A stretch of 64,000 nucleotides of DNA, taken from assembly GCA_964525555.1 (NCBI GenBank), contig CAZGHN010000009.1:41925-105924 (forward strand), written 5' to 3'. The position numbers were made by a program, and so were the translations under genes. This document shows, piece by piece, positions 50,315 through 58,705 of the stretch (positions within the stretch are counted from its first letter, which is position 1; each line of letters opens with the position of its first letter). This DNA comes from JAFGHJ01 sp964525555. Its GTDB lineage: Bacteria > Hydrothermota > UBA3072. The notes under the pieces were generated by a model. That model searched no databases and was not told the origin of the DNA. It saw nothing but the letters and a program-made list of their open reading frames with translations.

Positions 50315-52933
50315 TTGAAACGAATATTATTCTTCTTGGTGTCATTTTTTATTATTTCAGTAATTGCTTTTTCGGAAGATATACCGAAAAGAGTATATTA
50401 CACGAAACGACTGGAAACGCCTCCGCCTGAAATCAATGGCAAACTTAATGACAGCTGTTGGCAGGGTGAAGGATGGGTTGGAGATTTCTTACAAAGAACA
50501 CCCAATGAAGGTGCCCCGGCTTCACAAAAAACAGAATTTAAAATCCTGTATGATGATAAAAATTTGTATGTAGCTATTCGAGCATACGATAACGAACCGG
50601 AAAAAATAGATGTAAGATTTTCACGACGTGATGATTTCGCAGGAGACTGCGGGGGGATAGCCTTCGATAGCGATTTCGACCACCGCACTGCCTATGAATT
50701 CAATGTAACGGCGGCAGGCACCAAAATCGATCTACTCCAGATGGACGCCCCCGGGTACTGGTTTAATGATAAAAATCATGATGTAGTCTGGGAGGCAAAA
50801 ACCGCTATAGAAGACTCAGCCTGGACCATAGAAATGCTTATTCCCTTCAATCAGCTTCGCTTCTCACAAAAAGAAGAACAGGTCTGGGGACTTCACGTTT
50901 GGCGTCAAGTTTATCGTGACATGGAAGAATCAAATTTTCAACTCCTACCAAGTGGTTCAGAACCAAGAGTACATCGCTATGGCTTATTAAAAGGAATAAA
51001 AAACATCCCAAATCCAAAAAGGATCGAACTACTGCCTTATATTAGAGGTAACTTGAACACTTTTGAAACAGAAGAGGGAAATCCCTTTACGGAATCGGGA
51101 CAAGAATGGGGAAAAGCTTTTGGTCTCGACGGTCGTATCGGACTCGCGTCAAATTATAATCTAGACTTTACAATAAATCCTGATTTTGGACAGGTTGAAG
51201 CCGATCCGTCCGTGGTAAATCTAACTGCCTTTGAAACTTTCTATGAAGAAAAACGCCCGTTTTTCATGAAAGGGAAACAGTTGCTGGAATTTGATTTGGG
51301 AGGTCAACCACTTTTCTACTCTCGCCGAATCGGACATTTTCCTTTTTTTTACCCTCATATAGAGGAGGACGAGTACGTCGATATACCTAAAAGCACAACG
51401 ATTCTTGGTGCTGCCAAGTTAACAGCTAAAACTCCCACAGGCTGGTCTGTTGGAATTTTAAACAGTACAACATCAAAAGAATCAGCCGAAATAAAAGACG
51501 GACAGACACGATATGAAACAGTCGAGCCTTTTACTAACTATATGGTCGGCAGGGTTCAACGTGATTTTTCTAAGGGTGAACATTCTCTGGGTGGTATTTT
51601 TACAGCCGTGCATCGTAATATCGACAATGATAATCTTAATTTTCTCCCGGAAGCCGCATATACGGGTGGCTTCGATTGGATGACACGATGGGGTGACCGT
51701 TCTTATTATATTAACGCTAAAGGCGCATTCAGTCACATTCGAGGAGACCGCTATGCCATTTTGGAATTGCAGAAATCATCTGTACATTACTTTCAGAGAA
51801 CTGATGCAGAACATCTCGAATTAGACTCATTAAAAACATCTTTAACAGGAATGGGCGGAGAATTAGAAATTGGAAAAGTCAGAAAAGGGAACTGGCGATT
51901 TAGGGAAGGAATAGAATGGCTGTCTCCCGGTTTTGAACTAAACGATATCGGATATATCCGTCAGGCTGACTTAATCGCTCAAGTTACTGAAATTTCGTAC
52001 GTGGTAGATGAGCCAACCGGCATATTAAATTACTACGGAATATATACTTATCAATACAATCAATGGAATTTCAATAGAGAATATCTGTTTACAGGCGGAG
52101 AAATTTACACATATATTCGCTTTAAAAATTTCTGGGGCATTCAATCAGATATCTACCATGAACGAAACAGAATTAACACACACCTTCTTCGCGGGGGTCC
52201 GGCAATGCGACTTCCTGATCAGACCACCATTTACTTCGGAACTTTCACCGATTACCGAAAACGTATCCAATTCGATATAGATTTATATAAAACATTTTAT
52301 AATGATAAAGTTTCTTATGAATGGAAAATTTATCCAAACGCGTACATACGTGCGACCGACAAATTGAGCATCTCGCTCAGTCCCGGCTATATATTTAACC
52401 GGGATAACTGGCAGTATATATATGTGGAAGATGTTTCAGGAACCTCCCCCTATGTTTTAGGTCTCATCGATCAAAAAACAGTGAATCTAACAATTAGACT
52501 GGACTACTATATAACCCCCGACCTATCTATTCAGTATTATGGAGCGCCTTTTATTTCAGCAGGCCATTATTCTAATTTTAAGAGGGTCACTAATCCAAAA
52601 GCAGAAAATTTAGATGACCGTTATTCCACGATCGAAGAAAATATGATGCAAATTGATTCCGAAACAGGCGATATTGAGGTGGACGATGATGAAGACGGAA
52701 CCATTGACTACCGCATTAGTAATCCTGACTTTAATTTTATGGCATTTCAAAGTAACCTGGTGCTACGATGGGAGTACAAACCAGGTTCGACCTTCTATTT
52801 GATATGGACACATAGTCGAAGCGGAAGCACGAGAAACGGAGAATTTAATTTTTCCAATAATTTAAAAGAACTGTTCGATATTTATCCTGAAAACGTGTTC
52901 CTTGTTAAATTTAATCATTGGTTTTCTTTCTGA
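50315..52933 (+). CDS. DUF5916 outer-membrane barrel with CBM9-like domain
   Basis: 872 residues; TTG start 50315 with AAGGAG, signal peptide to about residue 20. Residues 25-220 are a carbohydrate-binding-module-9-like domain (INGKLNDSCWQGE, FKILYDDKNLYVAIRAYDNEP, YEFNVTAAGTKIDL, WTIEMLIPFNQLRF). The rest is the DUF5916 region (NLDFTINPDFGQVEADPSVVNLTAFETFYEEKRPFFMKG), then amphipathic strands with the last ending in FNHWFSF, consistent with a beta-barrel. Known as cell-surface proteins of Bacteroidota and relatives, function unclear. Single gene facing the minus-strand neighbours. Confidence 0.9.
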   Translation: MKRILFFLVSFFIISVIAFSEDIPKRVYYTKRLETPPPEINGKLNDSCWQGEGWVGDFLQRTPNEGAPASQKTEFKILYDDKNLYVAIRAYDNEPEKIDVRFSRRDDFAGDCGGIAFDSDFDHRTAYEFNVTAAGTKIDLLQMDAPGYWFNDKNHDVVWEAKTAIEDSAWTIEMLIPFNQLRFSQKEEQVWGLHVWRQVYRDMEESNFQLLPSGSEPRVHRYGLLKGIKNIPNPKRIELLPYIRGNLNTFETEEGNPFTESGQEWGKAFGLDGRIGLASNYNLDFTINPDFGQVEADPSVVNLTAFETFYEEKRPFFMKGKQLLEFDLGGQPLFYSRRIGHFPFFYPHIEEDEYVDIPKSTTILGAAKLTAKTPTGWSVGILNSTTSKESAEIKDGQTRYETVEPFTNYMVGRVQRDFSKGEHSLGGIFTAVHRNIDNDNLNFLPEAAYTGGFDWMTRWGDRSYYINAKGAFSHIRGDRYAILELQKSSVHYFQRTDAEHLELDSLKTSLTGMGGELEIGKVRKGNWRFREGIEWLSPGFELNDIGYIRQADLIAQVTEISYVVDEPTGILNYYGIYTYQYNQWNFNREYLFTGGEIYTYIRFKNFWGIQSDIYHERNRINTHLLRGGPAMRLPDQTTIYFGTFTDYRKRIQFDIDLYKTFYNDKVSYEWKIYPNAYIRATDKLSISLSPGYIFNRDNWQYIYVEDVSGTSPYVLGLIDQKTVNLTIRLDYYITPDLSIQYYGAPFISAGHYSNFKRVTNPKAENLDDRYSTIEENMMQIDSETGDIEVDDDEDGTIDYRISNPDFNFMAFQSNLVLRWEYKPGSTFYLIWTHSRSGSTRNGEFNFSNNLKELFDIYPENVFLVKFNHWFSF

Positions 52934-53027
52934 AATAGAATCACTGACAGCAAGGTATTTTAAACAGTTATGAAGTTCGATGTTTGAGAATAATGACTGA
53001 TGACCGTAGACGAAAGACCGTGGTTAC

Positions 53028-53153
53028 CAACTCCCAACCCCTAAATCCAAAATCCTAACGTAGCCACAAAGGCACTAAGACACGAAGAAAAAAATATATT
53101 TTTTGTTTTAACTAAATTCCAACCCCAAAACTCTAAATCCTAGATTAGCCACA
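53028..53153. repeat. Two copies of a word-like intergenic repeat
   Basis: CCAACCCCTAAATCCAAAAT-type sequence (about 53033) ending in TAGCCACAAAG, and again CCAACCCCAAAACTCTAAAT (53119) ending in TTAGCCACA, with AAGACACGAAGAAAAAA between. The 52934-53233 gap has no gene; ATATCAAA (53153) and TTTGATAT (53178) form a small stem. Confidence 0.6.
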
Positions 53154-53233
53154 TATCAAATAAACTTGTTCTAAATTTTTGATATAAGTCAATTATTGCT
53201 TTTTAGAATAAATTAATCTTCGTGGCTAAATTA

Positions 53234-53533
53234 TCATTGTCCGTTAAACGAGTATGTTACAAAGTTAAACAGGTCCCCTTGCGTATCAGATTGATAATAA
53301 GTATCATCGGTCACCGATGATATAAAATCATCAACCCAGTTATCGCTTTCATGTCCTCGAGAGATATTAAATCCAACAACAAATGAAAGAACAAAAACTA
53401 CGATCAAAGAACCGGTAACAGACAATCTTGTCTTTGCTCTTCTGGATTTCTCGGAGATTACTCTCCTGGCTATCTCTTCACTCCAGAGTTTACTCTGTTC
53501 TCTTTTACTTATTTCCTCGCTTATTCTATACAT
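53234..53533 (-). CDS. Short membrane protein, candidate anti-sigma factor
   Basis: 99 residues from ATG 53533, chosen because GAGGAG is seven bases upstream; the ATG overlaps the sigma gene stop. A cytoplasmic Arg/Lys/Glu-rich helix (1-40), one membrane helix (about 42-60, LSVTGSLIVVFVLSFVVGF) and an acidic periplasmic tail. That is the build and place of a small anti-sigma factor, though no zinc HxxxCxxC motif is present, so the role is inferred from position and topology. Confidence 0.7.
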   Translation of the reverse strand: MYRISEEISKREQSKLWSEEIARRVISEKSRRAKTRLSVTGSLIVVFVLSFVVGFNISRGHESDNWVDDFISSVTDDTYYQSDTQGDLFNFVTYSFNGQ

Positions 53534-54056
53534 ATATTTTCTCCTCATAAAATATTTCTTTTAATTTCTCTTTTCCCCTGTGTACTCTTGATTTAACCGT
53601 ACCCTTTGAGATAGAAAGGAATTTTGCTATTTGTTTCTCGTTAAACCCCTTCATATATAAATCAATCACGTCCTCATATTTGTCAGGAAGTCTTTTTACC
53701 GCTTCACTTAGTTTTAAAAACAGATCCTCTTTTTCTATTTTTTCTTCTATATTATCACTTCCATCATTCAAGTATTCCATATTTTTTTCAAAGTATTTTT
53801 CTCTTCTTCTTTCTCCTGCCTTTAATTTCTTATTCATCCTTATAGACTCATTCTTTGCTATTGTAAACAACCATGAAGACAATTTTGATTCTTCCTTAAA
53901 CTTGTTTCTAATAAGACTCCTATAAGCTCTAATATAAGTTTCCTGAACCACATCATCTATCGCATAATAATATTCAGAAAATAAATTATTCCTGATGGCT
54001 TTTAAAACAACGCTTTTCGTTTCCTCTATAATAGAGGCAAAAGCCTCCTTGTTCAT
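53526..54056 (-). CDS. ECF-type RNA polymerase sigma factor
   Basis: 176 residues. Region 2: YAIDDVVQETYIRAYRSLIRNKFKEESKLSSWLFTIAKNESIRMNKK; linker; region 4: LPDKYEDVIDLYMKGFNEKQIAKFLSISKGTVKSRVHRGKEKLKE with its helix-turn-helix. Lacks regions 1 and 3, as expected for extracytoplasmic-function sigmas. Sits two bases after a Spy/CpxP-like gene and overlaps a small membrane gene, a layout matching envelope-stress modules (like CpxP/ZraP with an ECF). A GGAACC-N17-GTCTTA promoter upstream is probably its own target. Confidence 0.95.
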   Translation of the reverse strand: MNKEAFASIIEETKSVVLKAIRNNLFSEYYYAIDDVVQETYIRAYRSLIRNKFKEESKLSSWLFTIAKNESIRMNKKLKAGERRREKYFEKNMEYLNDGSDNIEEKIEKEDLFLKLSEAVKRLPDKYEDVIDLYMKGFNEKQIAKFLSISKGTVKSRVHRGKEKLKEIFYEEKIYV

Positions 54057-54058
54057 AA

Positions 54059-54583
54059 TTACTTTCTCTTTTTCTCCGACTTGTGATGCCTCTTCGGTTC
54101 GAATTCTTCTATCTTCTTCGCTAATATCTCCCGTTGTTCCCGGGTAAGAACAGAATGCATCTTAGCCAATCTTTCAGCCATAAGGCTATCCATTCGCATT
54201 CTATGTTCTTCTTTCAAGGAATGCAGCTCATTCATAAATTTTAAAACTTCTTCCCTTGCCAATGAATCCTTTCTGATGAGTTCAACGATCTGCATACTGA
54301 TACTCTCATGATCCTTCATCTCTTTCCGCATCACGGATCGCTTTTCGCACATTTCTTTCTCTATTTCCTTCAATTTCTCTATCTGTTGTTCTGATAAATT
54401 TAATTCTTTTGCCATTTTTTCGATCCTGGCAAATCCAAATTCGGAAATATCTCCAGATCCTCCAGGATGGTGGTGGCGAAAAGGAGGTCTTGAAGATTTC
54501 TTTGACGAGAAATCACGATTGCAACCCGCTAACAAAGAAAATATTGTTAAAGATAATATCAAAATAATATTCTTTTTTGACAT
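54059..54583 (-). CDS. Spy/CpxP-like lipoprotein of the ECF sigma operon
   Basis: 174 residues. Lipobox LLAGC at Cys20-21, His-rich linker (FRHHHPGGSGD), then a helical body with LNLSEQQIEKLKEIEKEM and LTREQREILAKKIEEFEP, the two LTxxQ-type motifs of Spy/CpxP proteins; HHKSEKKRK ends it. A periplasm-facing sensor or chaperone that could free the sigma factor or bind metal. AAAGGAGG before the ATG; first gene of the operon 54583-53234. Confidence 0.88.
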   Translation of the reverse strand: MSKKNIILILSLTIFSLLAGCNRDFSSKKSSRPPFRHHHPGGSGDISEFGFARIEKMAKELNLSEQQIEKLKEIEKEMCEKRSVMRKEMKDHESISMQIVELIRKDSLAREEVLKFMNELHSLKEEHRMRMDSLMAERLAKMHSVLTREQREILAKKIEEFEPKRHHKSEKKRK

Positions 54584-54601
54584 ATATCCTCCTTTACTTA
54601 A

Positions 54602-54630
54602 TAAGACCCTGTAAGTTTATTTTCGGTTCC
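54602..54630 (-). promoter_or_regulatory. ECF-type autoregulatory promoter
   Basis: GGAACC (54625-54630), 17-base spacer, GTCTTA (54602-54607) on the minus strand, starting transcription a few bases before AAAGGAGG of the Spy-like gene. Matches the site at 49981-50009 in hexamer, spacing and four of six -10 bases or more. Confidence 0.72.
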
Positions 54631-54742
54631 AAATATTCCATACTTACCAACCTACCAGCACAAGCTATTAGCTCTTCGTCTTTTGCTTTTAGTTTTTATT
54701 CTTTTCAAGCTAACAGCTAAAAGCCAACTTCTAACAGCGAAA

Positions 54743-55615
54743 TTACTTTCTCTCCATGTTTTTCACTCGTTCCAGAATTGACGGACGGGCTGCCTCCATC
54801 ATCTCGCGAAAATCTTCATAACGCATTGTCCGTCCTTCAAAAGTACGCTTCTCGAGAGCACTTAAGAAACGGCCCTTAAATTCTTCGAAGTAAGAACCGT
54901 AAAGGTGATAACTGTCAGCCATATGACAGTATCGACCGAGTTTTATCTCACGACCTGAAATTTCCGTAATACGTTTTGAGATTTTTGTTTGCAACTGAAC
55001 AAGTGCAAACATATTCATAAATGCAGCCTTATAAGCATCATTCGAACGGAAACGTACATTCATATTTAAGAAAGATTCACCATCCTGCTCTGTAATCCGG
55101 CACCACAGACTCTGAAGGCAGGCGGGGTCATAGCAGTCGTTATCTTCCCATACTTTCCAGGTAATTGCCTGCGCTCTTCTTGTATAAGGCTTATCCGCCA
55201 GCTTCTGACACATAATTTCAATCTGGTCCAGCGGTTTCACACCGGGAGCATCATAAGCAAACAGTCGCTTATGATATGTGTATTCCCATCGTGCATCCTC
55301 CGGGTCATTCGGATCGCGCACGAGATGGTCTTTGATACCTTCACACACTTCCATCACATACTCCTGCAGAAATTCAATGCCCGCAGGAAAATCTTTATGA
55401 AGCATAGGTTCATTTAGGGGATCAGTGACTGTGATAATCATAGTTGCATCTTTACTAGGCGGGTCCTCGGGCTTGTCATATTGAGTTTTAATGTCGCAAC
55501 CGTTCTCGTAAAGAGAAATAAGAGAATTTTCCCAGGCTCGCGCAATACAATCACCCTCCACGTGTAAAACAGGTATACCTTTTGTATTTTTTTCTGATTT
55601 TTTAACAGGCGCCAT
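54743..55615 (-). CDS. Thymidylate synthase-like protein
   Basis: 290 residues. The C-terminal half has the thymidylate synthase order: RRAQAITWKVWEDND, YDPACLQSLWCRI with catalytic Cys166 (PAC in place of PPC), LNMNVRFRSNDAYKAAFMNMFALVQLQ (phosphate-binding Arg190-Ser191 and Asp193), and HMADSYHLYGSYFEEFKGRF (the His/Tyr of the deoxyribose loop). The N-terminal 90 residues are unlike ThyA. It may methylate dUMP or be a hydroxymethylase or other pyrimidine-C5 enzyme. GGGAG before ATG. No folate or dTMP gene is nearby. Confidence 0.82.
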   Translation of the reverse strand: MAPVKKSEKNTKGIPVLHVEGDCIARAWENSLISLYENGCDIKTQYDKPEDPPSKDATMIITVTDPLNEPMLHKDFPAGIEFLQEYVMEVCEGIKDHLVRDPNDPEDARWEYTYHKRLFAYDAPGVKPLDQIEIMCQKLADKPYTRRAQAITWKVWEDNDCYDPACLQSLWCRITEQDGESFLNMNVRFRSNDAYKAAFMNMFALVQLQTKISKRITEISGREIKLGRYCHMADSYHLYGSYFEEFKGRFLSALEKRTFEGRTMRYEDFREMMEAARPSILERVKNMERK

Positions 55616-55779
55616 ACATAACTCCCTGTTTGAATATTAAAATAAAAACTTCTTTTGTCAATAAATTGGGACCATAAAGTTATTTAAATAGTCCATATAA
55701 ATAAATAGTAATAAATACTGTGAATTATTATCAATCCTCTATTTTTGGTTGATAAGGTAAAAAAATATGATATTTTTTT

Positions 55780-55801
55780 CTTCGTGTCTTCGTGGCTAAA
55801 A
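55780..55801. repeat. Word-like intergenic repeat
   Basis: CTTCGTGTCTTCGTGGCTAA, one of the clearest members of the degenerate family. It lies in the 55616-55851 gap, where no gene is seen. Confidence 0.7.
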
Positions 55802-55851
55802 TAGAAACTTGAAAAATTAAAAACTCAACCCTATAATACTCAAATTTAATC

Positions 55852-56985
55852 TTAACGAACGCTTGTAGTGTCTTCTATTACCTCTCCCTCTTTATCAACA
55901 TGCATAACTTGTTCAAGATTCCCCTCAGCATCGTATTTCATACGTAGAATCGCAGCTTCGCCGTTCAAGGCATTCGTCAATTTCTCGTTTACATCTAAAA
56001 ATCTGGTTTCTAATAATTTTTCATTTTCATCATAGTCCCACTGGATTACTGCAAATCCATAAAACTTGCCTTCTGTAAGATTATCGGATTTATCATAGTA
56101 TCTACGTTCTATAACATTACCGTAAGCATCAAACTTACTCCGTATAATTGCAACACCCATGTTACTTTCCTTTAATTCATCTTTTTTCCCTAAATATTTC
56201 TCTTCAATTAAGTTGCCATCTTCGTCGAACCGGTTTTGAATAACAGCGACACCCTTTTCTATTTCCGTTAACTTTTCTTGTGAATCATAATATCTCGTTT
56301 CAATCTCATTACCCTTGTTATCAAATTTTCTGCGTATCAATGCAACATCGCTTTTATCTTCCTCACGATTCCCCTTATCATCAAAGTAACTCTCTTCGAT
56401 AATATTTCCATTTTCATCATATTTAAATAATATTTCAAAAACACCACTATTAGTTGCTATTTGTTTTCCTTCGTAATCATAAAAATCTGCTTTTATGATT
56501 CGACCTTCTTCGTCTAACTTCCAGATATATTGGGTAACTCCATTATTATCCGCCAGATAATCACCCATCTCTCCGTAATTCAACTTAGACACCGGATAAC
56601 CATCATCGCCATTTATCAAATCTATAGAATAAACCCCATATTGGTCCCTACCAGGAGAACCTGTTTTAGTTAAATATGTCCTTTTTTCATATGCTTCTAA
56701 ATATTCTATAACTACTTGAGCAACATCAACACCAAAAAAAGACTCTCTACTTAATTTACCATTCAAAAGATGATCTATTCTAATTAATTCGCCTTTATTA
56801 TTATATTTAAAACGATAAGCCTCTCCTTTATTTGCGTTCTCTTTTGCAACAGGATAAACTCCATGGATTGCATATCTACCGTCGACTCTAACTTTGCGAT
56901 AGTATCTACTGCCTTTTTCGCTTTCGACACAACTGCTTAAAAGTAAAACAATCAAAAATATAATTGAATATAATTTCAGCTTCAT
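55852..56985 (-). CDS. Repeat lipoprotein (YD/YwqK-like repeats)
   Basis: 377 residues; lipobox LLSSC at Cys19. After an N-terminal domain, residues about 155-370 are six or so repeats of 36-38 residues with the pattern GVAVI..+FDE.GN.IE.+YYD...NLTE, related to the beta-hairpin repeats of YwqK/toxin_YwqK and RHS-like proteins. Almost every repeat keeps a D-x-x-G-N turn. Probably an extended beta-solenoid on the cell surface or in the periplasm. GGAGG ribosome site. Single gene; role unknown. Confidence 0.82.
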   Translation of the reverse strand: MKLKLYSIIFLIVLLLSSCVESEKGSRYYRKVRVDGRYAIHGVYPVAKENANKGEAYRFKYNNKGELIRIDHLLNGKLSRESFFGVDVAQVVIEYLEAYEKRTYLTKTGSPGRDQYGVYSIDLINGDDGYPVSKLNYGEMGDYLADNNGVTQYIWKLDEEGRIIKADFYDYEGKQIATNSGVFEILFKYDENGNIIEESYFDDKGNREEDKSDVALIRRKFDNKGNEIETRYYDSQEKLTEIEKGVAVIQNRFDEDGNLIEEKYLGKKDELKESNMGVAIIRSKFDAYGNVIERRYYDKSDNLTEGKFYGFAVIQWDYDENEKLLETRFLDVNEKLTNALNGEAAILRMKYDAEGNLEQVMHVDKEGEVIEDTTSVR

Positions 56986-57149
56986 TTTTACCTCCTATAT
57001 CTCTTAAGACTTCATAAATTTTCAGCAAATAAATGCTACGCTACCGCCTTTTATGCCTATCTACAATAAACTTCCAAATAAAGTAAATATGCATTTTCTC
57101 TACCCAATTTCCCTTCAATATAAACAAGTTGATAAAAAAGGCAAGCCTA

Positions 57150-57800
57150 ATCGGCTTTTACACCTATAAAAATAAGTGAAAATATTATCGCTTCCTCTAA
57201 AGATTAATAACATCAATTTATTTAATTTTTCATCAATATCTTACTTTGACCCCTCAAAAAAACATTCTCAAATCATACCAAAAAACCTCCTACAAAAAAA
57301 TGTCACAACACAATAAAAAAAACTCAAGAAAAAACCAAAAACATCAACGCTCCAGCCCGACAAAAAAAAATAAAAACAACTGTAATAAAAATACAAATAA
57401 ACACTAAAAACATGGCAATAAAAAAAACATCCCGCCATAAAAACCCCGTATAAACGTCAAGCAGATACACTGTGGAAAACCCGTTAACAAGAAATTTCAC
57501 GTAAAATAAGACATTGAATGCCAAATTCTTAATCTATCCTTTTTCTCCACAACAATTTACGCTAAGTTGTTATTCTTTATCCACTTATACGAGATTGTCT
57601 CGACTTGCTGCTTCTATCGATTTAAGTTATACTTTTCAGGCATCCTACGGAAGAGAGGGGTATAAAAAGTCTTTGAAAATTTATAGTTTTAATGCTAATT
57701 TTTTTAGAAAATTAAATTTAGGTTTTTTATACCACTAAAAAGTTTAGAAAAAATAACTTAAAAAAATGTTTAAAAAATGTTGATAATTAAAAATAACAGG
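57150..57800. other. Candidate replication origin region
   Basis: Between 56986 and 57849 (864 bases) there is no credible gene. DnaA-box-like 9-mers: TTTTACACC (57157-57165), TGTGGAAAA (57471-57479, reverse of TTTTCCACA), TTCTCCACA (57543-57551), TTATCCACT (57577-57585). The top strand is A/C-rich with hardly any G or T from about 57240 to 57480, then T/G-rich to 57740; an A/T stretch without GC (57740-57800) could open. Genes left run mainly left, and those right mainly right, and GC skew of plus-strand genes changes sign here. No dnaA gene is nearby. Confidence 0.55.
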
Positions 57801-57849
57801 TTATGGTATTGGCCTACAAAAGCTTACGCTGAAAAATTGTAAACAGTTT

Positions 57850-58494
57850 TCAAACGCCTTTCTTCTCGCAAAGATTATTGACAAAGCATTCATTACAGTG
57901 AGGTTTTCTGGGCAGGCAGATATTCTGTCCCAGGGTTACCAGGATATCATTATAAATTATCCACCACCTCTTTGGCAGTTTTCTTCTAAGGGCAAATTCC
58001 GTTTCTGTAGGGTTTTTTGTTCTGACATATCCAAACCTATTAGATATACGGTGTACATGGGTATCAACGCATATGCCTGGCTTTCCAAACCCAATTGTTA
58101 TAACCAAATTTGCGGTCTTCCTTCCCACGCCCGGAAGCTTCAGCAATTCATCCATCGAATCGGGAACTTTTCCCTTATATTCATCTGTTAAAATTCGCGC
58201 GAGTTCAGGGATTCTCTCTGCCTTTGTGCGGAAAAATCCAACCGGATAAATTAATTTTTCTATTTCTCTTGCAGAAAGCTTTTGTAACTCTAAAGGAGTA
58301 GATGCTCTCTCGAACAATCTCTTTGAGGCTTCTCTTGTAACTGCATCTTTAGTTCTTGAACTAAGTACAGTCGAAATAAGCACTCGAAATGGATCACCTG
58401 TCTTATTTGCTATCTCGGTTACAATAGGAGCATCCCACTCTCCGTATTTATCTTTCAGTATACTTAAAACTTCCTCAATGGTTTTGTTGTCCAT
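57850..58494 (-). CDS. nth: Endonuclease III (DNA glycosylase/AP lyase)
   Basis: 214 residues, the standard length. HhH-GPD fold: LLKLPGVGRKTANLVI with catalytic Lys126, GICVDTHVHRI with Asp144, and the 4Fe-4S cluster Cys193-X6-Cys200-X2-Cys203-X5-Cys209 (CLPRKPHCNECFVNNLC). Removes oxidised pyrimidines and nicks the DNA in base-excision repair. ATG 58494 has no clear ribosome site. It lies between the origin-like region and the lpoB operon. Confidence 0.95.
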   Translation of the reverse strand: MDNKTIEEVLSILKDKYGEWDAPIVTEIANKTGDPFRVLISTVLSSRTKDAVTREASKRLFERASTPLELQKLSAREIEKLIYPVGFFRTKAERIPELARILTDEYKGKVPDSMDELLKLPGVGRKTANLVITIGFGKPGICVDTHVHRISNRFGYVRTKNPTETEFALRRKLPKRWWIIYNDILVTLGQNICLPRKPHCNECFVNNLCEKKGV

Positions 58495-58593
58495 AGCTGG
58501 ATTATATTAAAACAAGTACAAAAGGCAACCACCGAACCAGGTCTTAGGTCTTGGGTCTCAGGTTTTAACTTAAAAAACAAAATTTTAAATTTT

Positions 58594-58622
58594 CCTCTGT
58601 GAGCTCCGTGTCTCCGTGTGAA
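58594..58622. repeat. Word-like intergenic repeat
   Basis: CCTCTGTGAGCTCCGTGTCT followed by CCGTGTG, another family member, in the divergent gap between nth and lpoB; GGTCTTAGGTCTTGGGTCTC at 58541 is a second kind. Confidence 0.6.
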
Positions 58623-58657
58623 AATAATTTTTTGTGTGGTATGTGGGTTTTTATTCC

Positions 58658-58686
58658 TTGACATATAAAATCGAATTTATTATAAT
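58658..58686 (+). promoter_or_regulatory. Consensus promoter of the lipoprotein operon
   Basis: TTGACA (58658-58663), 17-base spacer, TATAAT (58681-58686): a full consensus promoter 20 bases before ATG 58706. Confidence 0.9.
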
Positions 58687-58705
58687 AATCAAAAAAGGAG
58701 GACGT

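Noticed and set aside
50026..53153. CRISPR array
   Set aside because: The short repeats differ in sequence and spacing and have no constant unit with spacers, so they do not form an array.
57324..57524. 66-codon hydrophobic minus-strand frame in the origin-like gap
   Set aside because: Hydrophobicity comes from the T-rich strand alone; no ribosome site and biased codons, so not a gene.
57514..57738. 74-codon plus-strand frame in the origin-like gap
   Set aside because: Contains the DnaA-box-like sites, has no ribosome site and no family resemblance.
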